Below are positions 15,519-24,732 of a stretch of DNA of 38,163 nt, piece after piece. Position 1 is the stretch's first letter. Every line of letters begins with the position of its first letter. The position numbers and the translations under genes are program-made. The DNA comes from JBLHKT01 sp043101615 (lineage in GTDB: Bacteria > Planctomycetota > Phycisphaerae > Phycisphaerales > UBA1924): the NCBI GenBank assembly GCA_043101615.1, contig JBICID010000120.1:1-38163 (forward strand). Reading direction: 5' to 3'. The notes under the pieces are model-generated. The model made no database searches and was not told where the DNA came from. It saw only the letters and a list, made by a program, of their open reading frames with translations.

Positions 15519-16496
15519 TCAGGCGGGCCAGATCTTGCGACCGCCCCCCGGGGGCACCACGCCGTCGATCTGGGCGAGTTCTTCCGCGTTCAAGGGTCGC
15601 ATAACCCCCGCCGCGGAGTTGGCGGCCGCCTGGCGCGGGTTCCGGGCCCCCGGGATGACCGTCGAGACCGCCTCGTGAGCCGTCACGAACTTCAGGGCCG
15701 TCTGGGCCAGCGAACGCTCCGGGGTGGCCAGCGGGCGGAGGCGCTCGACCAGGGCCAGGTCCCGCCTGAACTGGGCGTGCTGCTCGGGGTCGTCCATCCA
15801 CGCCTTGCGGAAATCGTCCCCTTCGAACCGCTCCTCGCCGGTGAACTTCCCGGTCAGGATGCCCATCGCCAGCGGGCCGCGCACGATCACCCCGATCCCG
15901 TGGCGCTTGCAGTACGGCAGGATCTCTCGCTCCGGGTCCCGGTTCAGGATCGAGTAGTCGATCTGCAGCGTGTCGCACCCCGCCTCCGCGAAGGTCTTGA
16001 GGTGGCTCAGATCGCCCGTGGACACACCCCACGCACGCACCTTGCCCTGCTCCTTCAGCCTCGCGAACCCCTCGAGGAAGTGCGCCGTGTTGGGCTCCGG
16101 GTAGAACACGTGGCACTGGATCACGTCCACGTAGTCCGTCCCGAGACGCTCCAGATTGCTCTCGACACCCTCGATCAGCCTCTCGACCGAGGTGTACTGC
16201 GACTGGTTCTTGTCCCCGTCGTAGTTGGTCCACCCGATCTTGGTGCCCACGACGAACCGGTCGCGACGCCCCCGCATCGCCTTGCCCAGCAGCCGCTCGG
16301 AGCGACCGTCGCCGTAGACGTCCGCGGTGTCGAAGAAGTTCACGCCCGAGTCGAGCGCCGTTTCGATCGCGCCCAGCGCCGCCTCGTCATCGGTCGGGCC
16401 CCAGTGCCCGCCCACGGCCCACAGGCCGCAGCCGACCTCGGTGACCTCGAGGCCCGTGCGGGCCCCGAGCGAGCGTTTCGGGATGGCGTTGGTCAC
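15519..16496 (-). CDS. aldo/keto reductase
   Basis: NADPH-dependent (beta/alpha)8-barrel oxidoreductase of 325 residues. The catalytic tetrad is visible: Asp and Tyr in FFDTADVYGDGRSE, Lys in VVGTKIG, His in VDVIQCHVF. The C-terminal cofactor segment STVIPGARNPRQAAAN is also typical. It resembles the general-stress and YhdN/IolS branch. The physiological substrate is unknown. GTG at 16494-16496 is preferred because GGAGG lies four bases upstream; a TTG eight codons earlier is the alternative. It follows enolase by 43 bases and precedes the Nudix gene by 29 bases, forming a likely eno-AKR-Nudix-M50 transcription unit. Confidence 0.93.
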   Translation of the reverse strand: MTNAIPKRSLGARTGLEVTEVGCGLWAVGGHWGPTDDEAALGAIETALDSGVNFFDTADVYGDGRSERLLGKAMRGRRDRFVVGTKIGWTNYDGDKNQSQYTSVERLIEGVESNLERLGTDYVDVIQCHVFYPEPNTAHFLEGFARLKEQGKVRAWGVSTGDLSHLKTFAEAGCDTLQIDYSILNRDPEREILPYCKRHGIGVIVRGPLAMGILTGKFTGEERFEGDDFRKAWMDDPEQHAQFRRDLALVERLRPLATPERSLAQTALKFVTAHEAVSTVIPGARNPRQAAANSAAGVMRPLNAEELAQIDGVVPPGGGRKIWPA

Positions 16497-16539
16497 GTTG
16501 CCTCCAGTGCTGGATGTCAACCGAATGCGGTCACACGCT

Positions 16540-17835
<1,296 letters not shown>

Positions 17836-17912
17836 GGGCGGCTCCTGGTCGTGTCTGAGCGGTCGGGACGCGAAATCGTGCGGTTCTCGGGCCTCGGGCC
17901 CGCGGGAGCCGA

Positions 17913-17940
17913 AGAATAGACCTCCGGACGGGAGTGTCGA
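17913..17940 (-). promoter_or_regulatory. enolase promoter (TCGACA, 16-base spacer, TATTCT)
   Basis: On the minus strand, TCGACA (17935-17940) is followed after 16 bases by TATTCT (17913-17918), five and four matches to TTGACA/TATAAT. Transcription would start near 17906, giving a leader of about 71 bases with an AGGAG ribosome site. It lies in the 192-base divergent gap shared with phoU. Confidence 0.55.
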
Positions 17941-17968
17941 GGGCACGCCGCGGATCGAGCGAATCCGC

Positions 17969-17974
17969 TATCGT
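17969..17974 (+). promoter_or_regulatory. possible phoU -10 hexamer TATCGT
   Basis: TATCGT on the plus strand would place a transcription start near 17981, leaving a leader of about 47 bases that contains GAGGAGGA well upstream of the phoU ATG. No -35 box is recognisable. Confidence 0.3.
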
Positions 17975-18027
17975 GAACGCCCCGAAGTCAGCCCGAGGAG
18001 GACCCGGACTCCCAGAGCGGACCAGCC

Positions 18028-18774
18028 ATGGCGACCACGACAGCCGAATTCCAGTCCCGTCTCGATGACCTGCGTGCCCGGCTCGTGGAGCAGGGCAACC
18101 TCGTGCAGGAGATCGTCGAGGCCGCCTTCGAGTGCGTCTACGACCGCGACGGCGACCGCGCCGAGACCCTGCTGGACATGGACGACCGCGTCGACGAGGC
18201 CGACCTGGCCATCGAACGCTCCGCGGTGGCCCTCCTGGGCGACGCCACCCGAGACGGGTGCTCGCTGGAGGAGTCCCAGCTCCGGGCCGTGCTCACCGCG
18301 GTCAAGGTCAACAACGAGCTGGAGCGGATCGCGGACGGCGCCACCGCCATCGCCGAGCGGGTCGTGGGGCTGGGCGACCGCGAGACCCGCTTCCCGAAGA
18401 CCACACGCGTGCTGACCAACTCGGTCGTGGGCATCATCCACGAGACCGTGAAGTGCTACGGCACGCTGGACCCGGTGGGGGCCCGGGCGGTGCTGGCCTC
18501 CGAGGAGGCGGTGCTCAACTTCAACCAGATCATTCTGCGCGACGCCGAGCTCCGGGTCGCCGACGGGCGCATGACCGCCGACCTGGCCTTCGACCTGCAC
18601 GAGATCGTGTCGCAGGCGGTGCTGATGGCGGACCACTGCACCAACATCGCCGAGCAGGTCATCTACGCCGCCACCGGCGCCGTGGTGCGCCACCGAGAGG
18701 GGGCGTGGAAGGACATCGACGTGGCGACCGGGGGCGGTGCGCGTGAGAGCGGCGCGGGCGGGGGAGCCGGTTGA
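18028..18774 (+). CDS. phoU: PhoU-like phosphate signalling protein
   Basis: Cytoplasmic all-helical regulator of 248 residues. In better-known bacteria PhoU restrains the Pst transporter and the PhoR kinase when phosphate is sufficient. Two PhoU repeats can be seen: residues about 10-100, containing VQEIVEAAFECVYDRD, VDEADLAIER, and the metal-binding-type helix VNNELERIADGATAIAERV; and about 115-220, containing the similar ADHCTNIAEQVIYAATG (E/DxxxD-type helix). The C-terminus is a low-complexity Gly/Ala tail. No pst or phoBR genes are in the window. It precedes the TauE/SafE permease by seven bases, so the two are probably one operon, hinting that this PhoU may act with an anion exporter; that link is inference. 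Confidence 0.87.
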   Translation: MATTTAEFQSRLDDLRARLVEQGNLVQEIVEAAFECVYDRDGDRAETLLDMDDRVDEADLAIERSAVALLGDATRDGCSLEESQLRAVLTAVKVNNELERIADGATAIAERVVGLGDRETRFPKTTRVLTNSVVGIIHETVKCYGTLDPVGARAVLASEEAVLNFNQIILRDAELRVADGRMTADLAFDLHEIVSQAVLMADHCTNIAEQVIYAATGAVVRHREGAWKDIDVATGGGARESGAGGGAG

Positions 18775-18781
18775 TGACGCG

Positions 18782-19807
18782 ATGCCGCTGACCGCCCGGG
18801 CGACCGCCCCCAACCCGCGACCGCGCGCGATCGGCCTGCGACGCTACCGCCCGTTCCTGCTGTGGTGCGCCTTCTTCCTGGGCGTGTGGGGCGGGCTGGT
18901 CGGCGTGGGCGGGTTCTGGCCCGAGACACGCGACAACTGGCCCATCGCCCTGGCGATGGCCCTGGGCTCGTACGTCGCCGGCTCGACCCCCATGGGCGGG
19001 GGCACCGTCGGCTTCCCCGTCCTGGTCCTGCTATTCGATCAGCCGGCCTCCATGGGACGCCAGTTCAGCTTCGCCATCCAGTCGGTCGGCATGACCAGCG
19101 CCTCGATCTTCATCCTCTGCTCCGGGCGGAGGATCGCGTGGCGGCTGCTGCTCGGCTCCGGGGCGGTCGGCACGCTCGTGCTCCCCGTCACGCTGACGCT
19201 GCTCACCCCGCTGGTGCGCGACGACACCGTCAAGCTCGTCTTCGCCACGCTCTGGGGCAGCTTCGGCGTGCTCACGCTGGTCAAGCTCCGCATGCTCCTA
19301 TCGGACCACGAGCGACCCGAGCTCGGTCCCCGCCTCGACCTCGCCGCCGGGGCGACCGTGGGGCTCGTCGGCGGCGTCGCCTCCGGCCTCACCGGGGTCG
19401 GCATCGACATGGTGCTCTACACCGCCCTGGTGCTGCTCTACCGCGCCGACCTGCGCGTCGCGATCTCCACCAGCGTGCTGGCGATGGCGTGGCTCTCGCT
19501 GGTCGGCGTCGTCAGCTCGGGCGTGCTGGGAACGCTGACCGAGGACGTCTTCTTCGCCTGGACCGCCGCGGCCCCGGTGGTGCTGTTCGGGGCCCCGCTG
19601 GGCGCCCTGGCCCTCACCGTGATCCCGCGCGTGCCGACCATGGTCTTCGTCGCGCTGCTCTGCCTGGCGCAGCTCGTCTGGGCGGTCTGGAAGATCGGGC
19701 CGAGCACGGGGGTGCTGCTGGGCGTCGGGATCGGGCTGGTGGGCGCGAACGCGGTCTTCCACACCCTGTTCGTCGCGGGCCGACGCCTGCACCCGGACCA
19801 CGCCTGA
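18782..19807 (+). CDS. TauE/SafE family membrane permease
   Basis: Integral membrane protein of 341 residues with about eight hydrophobic segments, starting with FLLWCAFFLGVWGGLVGVGGFW (about 22-43). The two-fold arrangement typical of TauE/SafE is visible: TPMGGGTVGFPVLVLLF with FSFAIQSVGM in the first half, and AAGATVGLVGGVASGLTGVG in the second. The family exports sulfite, sulfoacetate or other organosulfur anions. The substrate here is unknown. The ATG at 18782 was taken because it is just after the phoU stop (18772-18774). An in-frame GTG at 18737 inside phoU is less likely. The pairing with phoU suggests regulation by nutrient anion status. Confidence 0.83.
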   Translation: MPLTARATAPNPRPRAIGLRRYRPFLLWCAFFLGVWGGLVGVGGFWPETRDNWPIALAMALGSYVAGSTPMGGGTVGFPVLVLLFDQPASMGRQFSFAIQSVGMTSASIFILCSGRRIAWRLLLGSGAVGTLVLPVTLTLLTPLVRDDTVKLVFATLWGSFGVLTLVKLRMLLSDHERPELGPRLDLAAGATVGLVGGVASGLTGVGIDMVLYTALVLLYRADLRVAISTSVLAMAWLSLVGVVSSGVLGTLTEDVFFAWTAAAPVVLFGAPLGALALTVIPRVPTMVFVALLCLAQLVWAVWKIGPSTGVLLGVGIGLVGANAVFHTLFVAGRRLHPDHA

Positions 19808-19868
19808 CCCCCCCCACACACCCACGCCCCGCCGGCCTCCCATCGGCCCCCGCACCGGTTCGGGCGGA

Positions 19869-20993
19869 TTACTTGGCGCGTGTGTAGAACGGCAGGGGCA
19901 CGATCTCGCCCTCGAGTGTCGCCCGCCCGGCGTCGATCCCGACCGCGTTGCCCGTCTCGTGGTGCCCGGTCTGGACGTACGCCATCGCGATCGGGCACCC
20001 CAGCGTGGGGCTCAGGCAGCCCGAGGTGACCACGCCGCGCGCCTCGCCCCCGACCAGCACGGGCATGCCCTGTCGCGGCGTGCGCTTCCCGTCGAGCCTG
20101 ATGCCGACGAGACGACGCCTCGGCCCGCCCTCGTCGCGTGTCCGGATGAGCGCCTCCTGCCCGATGAACGTCTCGCCGTCCTCGTCCTCGTTCTTGTCCA
20201 GGTGGATGGCGAAGTCGAGCCCCGTCTCCAGGGCGTTGATGTCCTCCTCGAGCTCGTGCCCGTAGAGCGGCATCGCGGCCTCGAGGCGGAGCGTGTCGCG
20301 GGCCGCCAGTCCGGCGGGCTTCAGGACCGCGTTCGGGTCGTCCGGGTCGACCTCCTTCATGAGCATCTTCATCGCCATCCCCGTCGCGGCGGCGGGCAGG
20401 ATCACCTCCACGCCGTCCTCGCCGGTGTAGCCCGTGCGGCTGACGATCACCTTCACGATCATCAGGCTCTTCTCCAGGAAACGGAACCGCTTGAGCGTCG
20501 GGATCTCGCTGGAGACCGTCCCGATGAGGTCCATGACCCGGGGGCCCTGGATCGCGACCATGGCGGTCTTCTCGGTGGTGTCGTTGAGCTTCACCTTGAG
20601 CCCACGCTCGTCGATCACCCCCTGCAGGTGCTCGCGGATCTTGACGCGGTTGGCCCCGTTGCACACGACCAGGAAGCGGTCGTCGTCCTGCTTCATCGCG
20701 ATGATGTCGTCCCGCACCCCGCCCCGCTCGTTGCAGACCAGCCCGTAGCGGGACTGCCCGGGGACCATGCCGGTGATGCGCCGCGTGCAGGTCCGCTCCA
20801 GCAGGCGCTTCGCGTGCAGCCCCTTGAGCTCCAGACGCCCCATGTGCGAGACGTCGAACACCGCGCCGGAGGTGCGGCACTGGGTGTGCTCGGCCTGCAC
20901 CGAGGTGTAGCGGATCGGCATCTCCCAGCCGGCGTAGTCGACCATCTGGCCGCCGTGGTCGAGGTGGAACTGGTGCACGGGGGTCTTGAGCAT
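19869..20993 (-). CDS. gcvT: aminomethyltransferase, T-protein of the glycine cleavage system
   Basis: Tetrahydrofolate-dependent enzyme of 374 residues that releases ammonia from the aminomethyl-lipoyl H-protein and forms 5,10-methylene-THF. Family features: YAGWEMPIRYTSVQAEH near the N-terminus, VFDVSHMGRLELKG, YGLVCNERGGVRDDI, GPRVMDLI, SRTGYTGEDGVEVIL, LAARDTLRLEAAMPLYGHEL, and the C-terminal GVVTSGCLSPTLGCPIAMAYV. The catalytic-region Asp of the RDD segment is present. The ATG 20991-20993 has AGGGAG about ten bases upstream. The gcvH and gcvP genes are not in the window. It follows panC by 46 bases, with a hairpin and a TAGACT hexamer between. Confidence 0.95.
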   Translation of the reverse strand: MLKTPVHQFHLDHGGQMVDYAGWEMPIRYTSVQAEHTQCRTSGAVFDVSHMGRLELKGLHAKRLLERTCTRRITGMVPGQSRYGLVCNERGGVRDDIIAMKQDDDRFLVVCNGANRVKIREHLQGVIDERGLKVKLNDTTEKTAMVAIQGPRVMDLIGTVSSEIPTLKRFRFLEKSLMIVKVIVSRTGYTGEDGVEVILPAAATGMAMKMLMKEVDPDDPNAVLKPAGLAARDTLRLEAAMPLYGHELEEDINALETGLDFAIHLDKNEDEDGETFIGQEALIRTRDEGGPRRRLVGIRLDGKRTPRQGMPVLVGGEARGVVTSGCLSPTLGCPIAMAYVQTGHHETGNAVGIDAGRATLEGEIVPLPFYTRAK

Positions 20994-21012
20994 GGATCGG
21001 GCTCCCTCGGGG

Positions 21013-21042
21013 CCCGCGGGTCAGCCGCGGGTCACGAGTCTA
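21013..21042 (-). promoter_or_regulatory. TAGACT hexamer followed by a 7-bp GC hairpin in the gcvT leader
   Basis: On the minus strand, TAGACT (21037-21042) overlaps the panC stop codon and is followed by CCCGCGG, a five-base loop and CCGCGGG (21013-21031). If TAGACT is a -10 box, the hairpin forms the 5' end of the gcvT leader, before the AGGGAG ribosome site. The hairpin could alternatively end panC transcripts, but there is no U-tract. Confidence 0.35.
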
Positions 21043-21915
21043 GCCCGCGTCGTGCCGGTCCCCGCCCGGTCGCCAGGGCCCGTTGTCCAGCAGTCGTGTG
21101 CCGCCCCCGCCCGGCGTCCCGTCGCCGCCCACGATGCACGTGGTGATCGCACGCCAGGCACGCGTGGCTTGGGTCGGAGCGAGCAGGGTGTGCGCGTCTC
21201 GGATGACGGCGTAGTCGATGGTGACGCCGGCCTCGGTCAGCACGCGGCGCATCGCGGCCTCGCCGGCCTCGGGGGTGGACTCGCGCTGCGCCGCCTCGAT
21301 GCTGCGGTGCAGGCTCAGCGCCGAGGCCCGGGCCGCGGGGCTCAGGTGCACGTTGCGGCTGCTCATCGCCAGCCCGTCCGGGTCGCGCGCGATCGGCCCG
21401 GGCAGGATCTCGACGCCCAGCCCCTCCTCGTCGGACATCGCCTGGGCCACGCGCAGCTGCTGCCAGTCCTTCTCCCCGAACACCGACGCCGAGGCCCCGG
21501 ACATCTCCCACAGGCGGCGCACCACCTGCACCACCCCCTGGAAGTGACCGGGACGGCCCGCGTCCTCCAGCCCCGGCCGGGTCGCCACAGAGGGCATCGG
21601 CTCCACCGGCACGTCCACGCCCGGCGGGTAGACGTCCTCCACCGACGCGAACCAGCAGACGCCCGCCCCGGCCGCCTCGCAGACCGCCAGGTCGTGCGCC
21701 TCGTCTCGCGGATACTTGTCGAAGTCGCCCTGGTCGTTGAACTGGGTCGGGTTCACGAAGATCGACACCACGCACCCGGCCCCGATCCCGCGATCCCTGG
21801 CGGCCCCGGCCCCCTGCTCGATCAGCGCGGCGTGCCCCGCGTGCAGGAACCCCATCGTGGGCACCAGCACGCACCCGTCGGTCTCGAGCTCCTCGGCGTG
21901 TCGGACGATGCGCAC
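21040..21915 (-). CDS. panC: pantothenate synthetase
   Basis: Joins pantoate and beta-alanine with ATP to make pantothenate, a coenzyme A precursor. The 291-residue length is standard. Signatures: VPTMGFLHAGHAAL (HIGH-type nucleotide loop, 18-31), VVSIFVNPTQFN, GRPGHFQGVVQVV, VFGEKDWQQLRV (FGEKD with the usual Tyr replaced by Trp), ARDPDGLAMSSRNVHLS (KMSKS-like). The start is a GTG at 21913-21915, since VRIVRHAEEL begins at the normal distance from the HIGH motif and the frame upstream is not protein-like. There is no clear Shine-Dalgarno. It is divergent from an unknown gene. Confidence 0.95.
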   Translation of the reverse strand: MRIVRHAEELETDGCVLVPTMGFLHAGHAALIEQGAGAARDRGIGAGCVVSIFVNPTQFNDQGDFDKYPRDEAHDLAVCEAAGAGVCWFASVEDVYPPGVDVPVEPMPSVATRPGLEDAGRPGHFQGVVQVVRRLWEMSGASASVFGEKDWQQLRVAQAMSDEEGLGVEILPGPIARDPDGLAMSSRNVHLSPAARASALSLHRSIEAAQRESTPEAGEAAMRRVLTEAGVTIDYAVIRDAHTLLAPTQATRAWRAITTCIVGGDGTPGGGGTRLLDNGPWRPGGDRHDAG

Positions 21916-21986
21916 GGCGTAGGGTTCCCACCGCCCCCCGGGCAGTCAACATCCGACGGGCGATCCGCGACGAAAGCCAGACCCGC

Positions 21987-22688
21987 GTGACACCAGCCAC
22001 CCCACACCCCGACCTCGGCGAGCACGCCCGCCGGATCACGTCCATCGCCGCGACCGGGCTCGCCGGCACGCCCGCCCTCTCGGACACGCCCCCGGACGAT
22101 CGACTCGCCTACCTGAACGGCTTCCGGGACGAGTTCCTGAACCGGCGGGCGACGGACCGACCGCTGCTGGCGCGCGTCCTGGGGGTCGACCCGGGACCGG
22201 CCCCGGGCCGGGCCGACGCACCCGCACGCGCCTGGTGGGCGCTGCACGACCGATCGCTGGACCCGGCCGACTTCCTGCCGGGCCTGGACGCCGACCCCGA
22301 GGGCCCGCTCGTGCACGACCCGAACGACTCCTCGGTCGCGATCGAGTGGCGCACGCTCGACGAGCTCGCCGCCCTGCACGCCCTCTGGGATCTCTCCGGC
22401 GAGCGCGCGCGGGCGGACTGGCGGGCCCGGTGCCTGGGGGCGGCCCGGTGGCACCTTGGCGAGCTGCAGCCCGACAACGCCACCAACCAGCCCTGGGCGG
22501 TCCACGTCTTCCTGGTCCTGGCCGCGGTCGACCCGGACGCGGACACGCGTGCCGGCGCGTCCTTCCACGCCCAGACGCTGCTGCACGCCTGCCAGGTGCA
22601 GCAGGGGCGCCCGGACCTGGTCAGCGGGTTCGTGCTGCTGGACGCGGCTCGGATGCTGGAGCGGGAGGCCCGGCGCTCAGACGGCTGA
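21987..22688 (+). CDS. unknown protein, 233 residues
   Basis: I do not recognise this family. The frame has the codon bias of its neighbours and fills the gap between panC and pyrG, so it is likely real. It starts with GTG at 21987, with no clear Shine-Dalgarno, and is predicted soluble, with no signal or membrane segment. The middle is acidic (LPGLDADPEGPLVHDPND). The second half is helical and rich in Trp, His and Ala (LAALHALWDL, CLGAARWHLGEL, NQPWAVHVFLVLAAVD, FHAQTLLHACQVQ), which could be an alpha-solenoid-like or TPR-like fold. Its last 12 bases overlap the convergent end of pyrG. Confidence 0.7.
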   Translation: MTPATPHPDLGEHARRITSIAATGLAGTPALSDTPPDDRLAYLNGFRDEFLNRRATDRPLLARVLGVDPGPAPGRADAPARAWWALHDRSLDPADFLPGLDADPEGPLVHDPNDSSVAIEWRTLDELAALHALWDLSGERARADWRARCLGAARWHLGELQPDNATNQPWAVHVFLVLAAVDPDADTRAGASFHAQTLLHACQVQQGRPDLVSGFVLLDAARMLEREARRSDG

Positions 22689-24614
22689 GGTCTGCGTGGG
22701 GCGCCGGAGCCACTGGCGGATGATCGGCAGGCGGATGATCTCCGCCCAGCGGTCCGCGTCGGCCTCGTAGCGGTGCCGGATCGCGGCGGCGACCAGCCCC
22801 ATGAACATCGGCTGCGGGCGCAGCGGGCGGCTGGTCAGCTCGGGATGGAACTGGGCCCCGATGAAGTAGGGGTGGTGGGTGACCGGGTCGTCCTCGGTCC
22901 AGCCCGCCGGAGGCTCGTCGCGCAGCTCGAGCACCTGCATGATCGGGTGCTCGGGGTGACGCCCCGAGAAGACCATGCCGGCCTCCTCCAGGCGTTCGAT
23001 CCACTCCGGCTCGACCTCGTAGCGGTGGCGGAAGCGCTCGTGGATGAAGGTCTTGCCGCCCGCGAGGAACTGGGCCAGCGTGTCCTCGCTGATCTGGACG
23101 TCCTGGGCCCCCAGGCGCATGGTCCCGCCGAGCCCCTCGATCTTCTTCTGATCGGGCAGCTCGGAGATCACCGCATTGCGACAGTGCGGGTCGAACTCGG
23201 TGCTGGAGGCGTCCTCCACCCCCAGCACGTGACGGGCGAACTCGATGACGGCCACCTGGAAGCCCAGGCAGATGCCGAGGTAGGGCACCTGCCTCTCACG
23301 ACAGTGCTGCACGCATGCGATCTTGCCCTCGACGCCGCGCGAGCCGAACCCGCCCGGCACCACCACGCCGTCGAGCCCGCGGAGGCGCTCCGAGGCGTTG
23401 ATCCCGTCCAGGTCGCTGGTCTCGATCCACTCCTCGCGGATCTCGACCCCGAAGTGGGCCGAGCAATGCTCCAGGGCCTTCTCGATCGAGGCGTAGGCGT
23501 CCCGCAGATCGGCGTACTTGCCGGTGATGCCGACCGAGATCTCCAGGTCGCGAGGGGCGGTCAGCTTGCGGAAGAACGAGTTCCACTTCTCGCGGCTCTT
23601 GTCCTCGTGGCGCACGTCCACGCGGTCGTGCAGGTCCAGCACGCTCAGGATCTCGCGGTCCAGCCCCTCGGCCCGCATCTCGTCGGGGATCGTGTACACG
23701 CTCTCGCGGTCGTGCATGCTGAACACGCGACGCATCGGCACGTTCGAGAACATCGCGATCTTCTCGAGCACCTGCGGGGTGACCGGGTTGCTCGCGCGGC
23801 ACGCGATCAGGTGGGGCTGGATGCCCATCTCCATCAGACGCTTCATGCCCAGCTGGGCCGCCTTGGACTTCTGCTCGCCCAGCACGTGCGGCTCGATGAC
23901 ATACGTCAGGGCGACGAAGCAGACCGAGCCCGGGCCCTCCTCGAACGCCAGCTCGCGCAGCGCCTCGATGTAGAACCCGTTCTCGTAGTCCCCGACCGTG
24001 CCGCCGACCTCGACGAAGACGACGTCGGCGGGGTTGTTGCCGTCGCCCCGCATCGCCAGCTCGCGGAGCTTGCGCTTCACCTCGCCGGTGACGTGCGGGA
24101 TCATCTGGACGTCGCGACCGAGATACACGCCCTGGCGCTCGCGGTCGAGGATCTCGTGGAAGAGCTGGCCGGAGGTGGTGAAGTTCCGCTTGGACAGGTC
24201 CTGGTCGAGCATCCGCTCGTAGGTGCCCAGGTCCATGTCGCACTCGGTGCCGTCCTCGAGCACGAAGACCTCGCCGTGCCGGTAGGGGTTGAGGGTGCCC
24301 GAGTCGATGTTGAGGTAGCCCTCCATCTTGATGGGGGCGACGGTGAGGCCCTTGTCCTTGAGGACCTTGGCCATGGAGGAGCTGAAGATGCCCTTGCCCA
24401 GCCCGGACATGACGGTGCCGAGCACGCCCACGTATTTGTGGCGTCCGCGCCGGTACCCGTCGGGCATGGGGGAGTAGTACTCGCTGGGCTGGGAAGAGTC
24501 GGCGGTGCCGGCGAGCAGCGCGCCGGCGCGAGCCTCGCCGCCCACGGTGTCGGCACTGCGGGCGGGGCTGCTGGACTGATCCAAGGGCTCCGACCCGCTG
24601 CTCGGTGTGGGCAT
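22677..24614 (-). CDS. pyrG: CTP synthase, divergent and with an N-terminal extension
   Basis: Makes CTP from UTP, ATP and glutamine. The 645-residue length exceeds the usual 530-560. A Ser/Ala-rich stretch of about 55 residues precedes the synthase domain, which begins at HKYVGVLG. The P-loop reads TVMSGLGKG (67-75), with LGTVM instead of the usual TGGVV. NIDSGTL replaces NVDPGTM, and SKAAQLG stands where most have TKPTQHS. The Mg sites are kept: Asp in CDMDLGTYER and Glu in VEVGGTVGD. The glutaminase domain is complete: VPGGFGSRG, YLGICLGFQ (nucleophile Cys), and QFHPE. The start at the ATG 24612-24614 is supported by a TACACT hexamer five bases upstream; an ATG at 24475-24477 would remove most of the extension. 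It is in the same direction as kdsB, whose product uses CTP. Confidence 0.93.
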   Translation of the reverse strand: MPTPSSGSEPLDQSSSPARSADTVGGEARAGALLAGTADSSQPSEYYSPMPDGYRRGRHKYVGVLGTVMSGLGKGIFSSSMAKVLKDKGLTVAPIKMEGYLNIDSGTLNPYRHGEVFVLEDGTECDMDLGTYERMLDQDLSKRNFTTSGQLFHEILDRERQGVYLGRDVQMIPHVTGEVKRKLRELAMRGDGNNPADVVFVEVGGTVGDYENGFYIEALRELAFEEGPGSVCFVALTYVIEPHVLGEQKSKAAQLGMKRLMEMGIQPHLIACRASNPVTPQVLEKIAMFSNVPMRRVFSMHDRESVYTIPDEMRAEGLDREILSVLDLHDRVDVRHEDKSREKWNSFFRKLTAPRDLEISVGITGKYADLRDAYASIEKALEHCSAHFGVEIREEWIETSDLDGINASERLRGLDGVVVPGGFGSRGVEGKIACVQHCRERQVPYLGICLGFQVAVIEFARHVLGVEDASSTEFDPHCRNAVISELPDQKKIEGLGGTMRLGAQDVQISEDTLAQFLAGGKTFIHERFRHRYEVEPEWIERLEEAGMVFSGRHPEHPIMQVLELRDEPPAGWTEDDPVTHHPYFIGAQFHPELTSRPLRPQPMFMGLVAAAIRHRYEADADRWAEIIRLPIIRQWLRRPTQTSAV

Positions 24615-24619
24615 TCCAG

Positions 24620-24659
24620 AGTGTAACCGCGCCGGACGGGCTCGATTGCGCCCGACCGG
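24620..24659 (-). promoter_or_regulatory. pyrG promoter region: interrupted palindrome then TACACT, leaderless-type
   Basis: TACACT (24620-24625) is five bases (CTGGA) before the pyrG ATG. Six bases upstream of it is an inverted repeat: CCGG-A-CGGGC at 24632-24641 pairing with GCCCG-A-CCGG at 24650-24659, one A/A mismatch, eight-base loop. No -35 box is visible; the palindrome occupies its place. Rest of the 118-base gap: an A/T-richer stretch (24665-24690) with no feature I can name. Confidence 0.45.
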
Positions 24660-24732
24660 GAGGTTACGAAAGAATTGCTCAAAAAAGTTGCACGCACCGG
24701 CGCGAAAATCGGGAGTGGCACGAAACGCTCTG

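Noticed and set aside
21913..21925. Leaderless-type hexamer before panC
   Set aside because: TACGCC directly abuts the GTG and lacks the final T; spacing and sequence do not fit the pattern.
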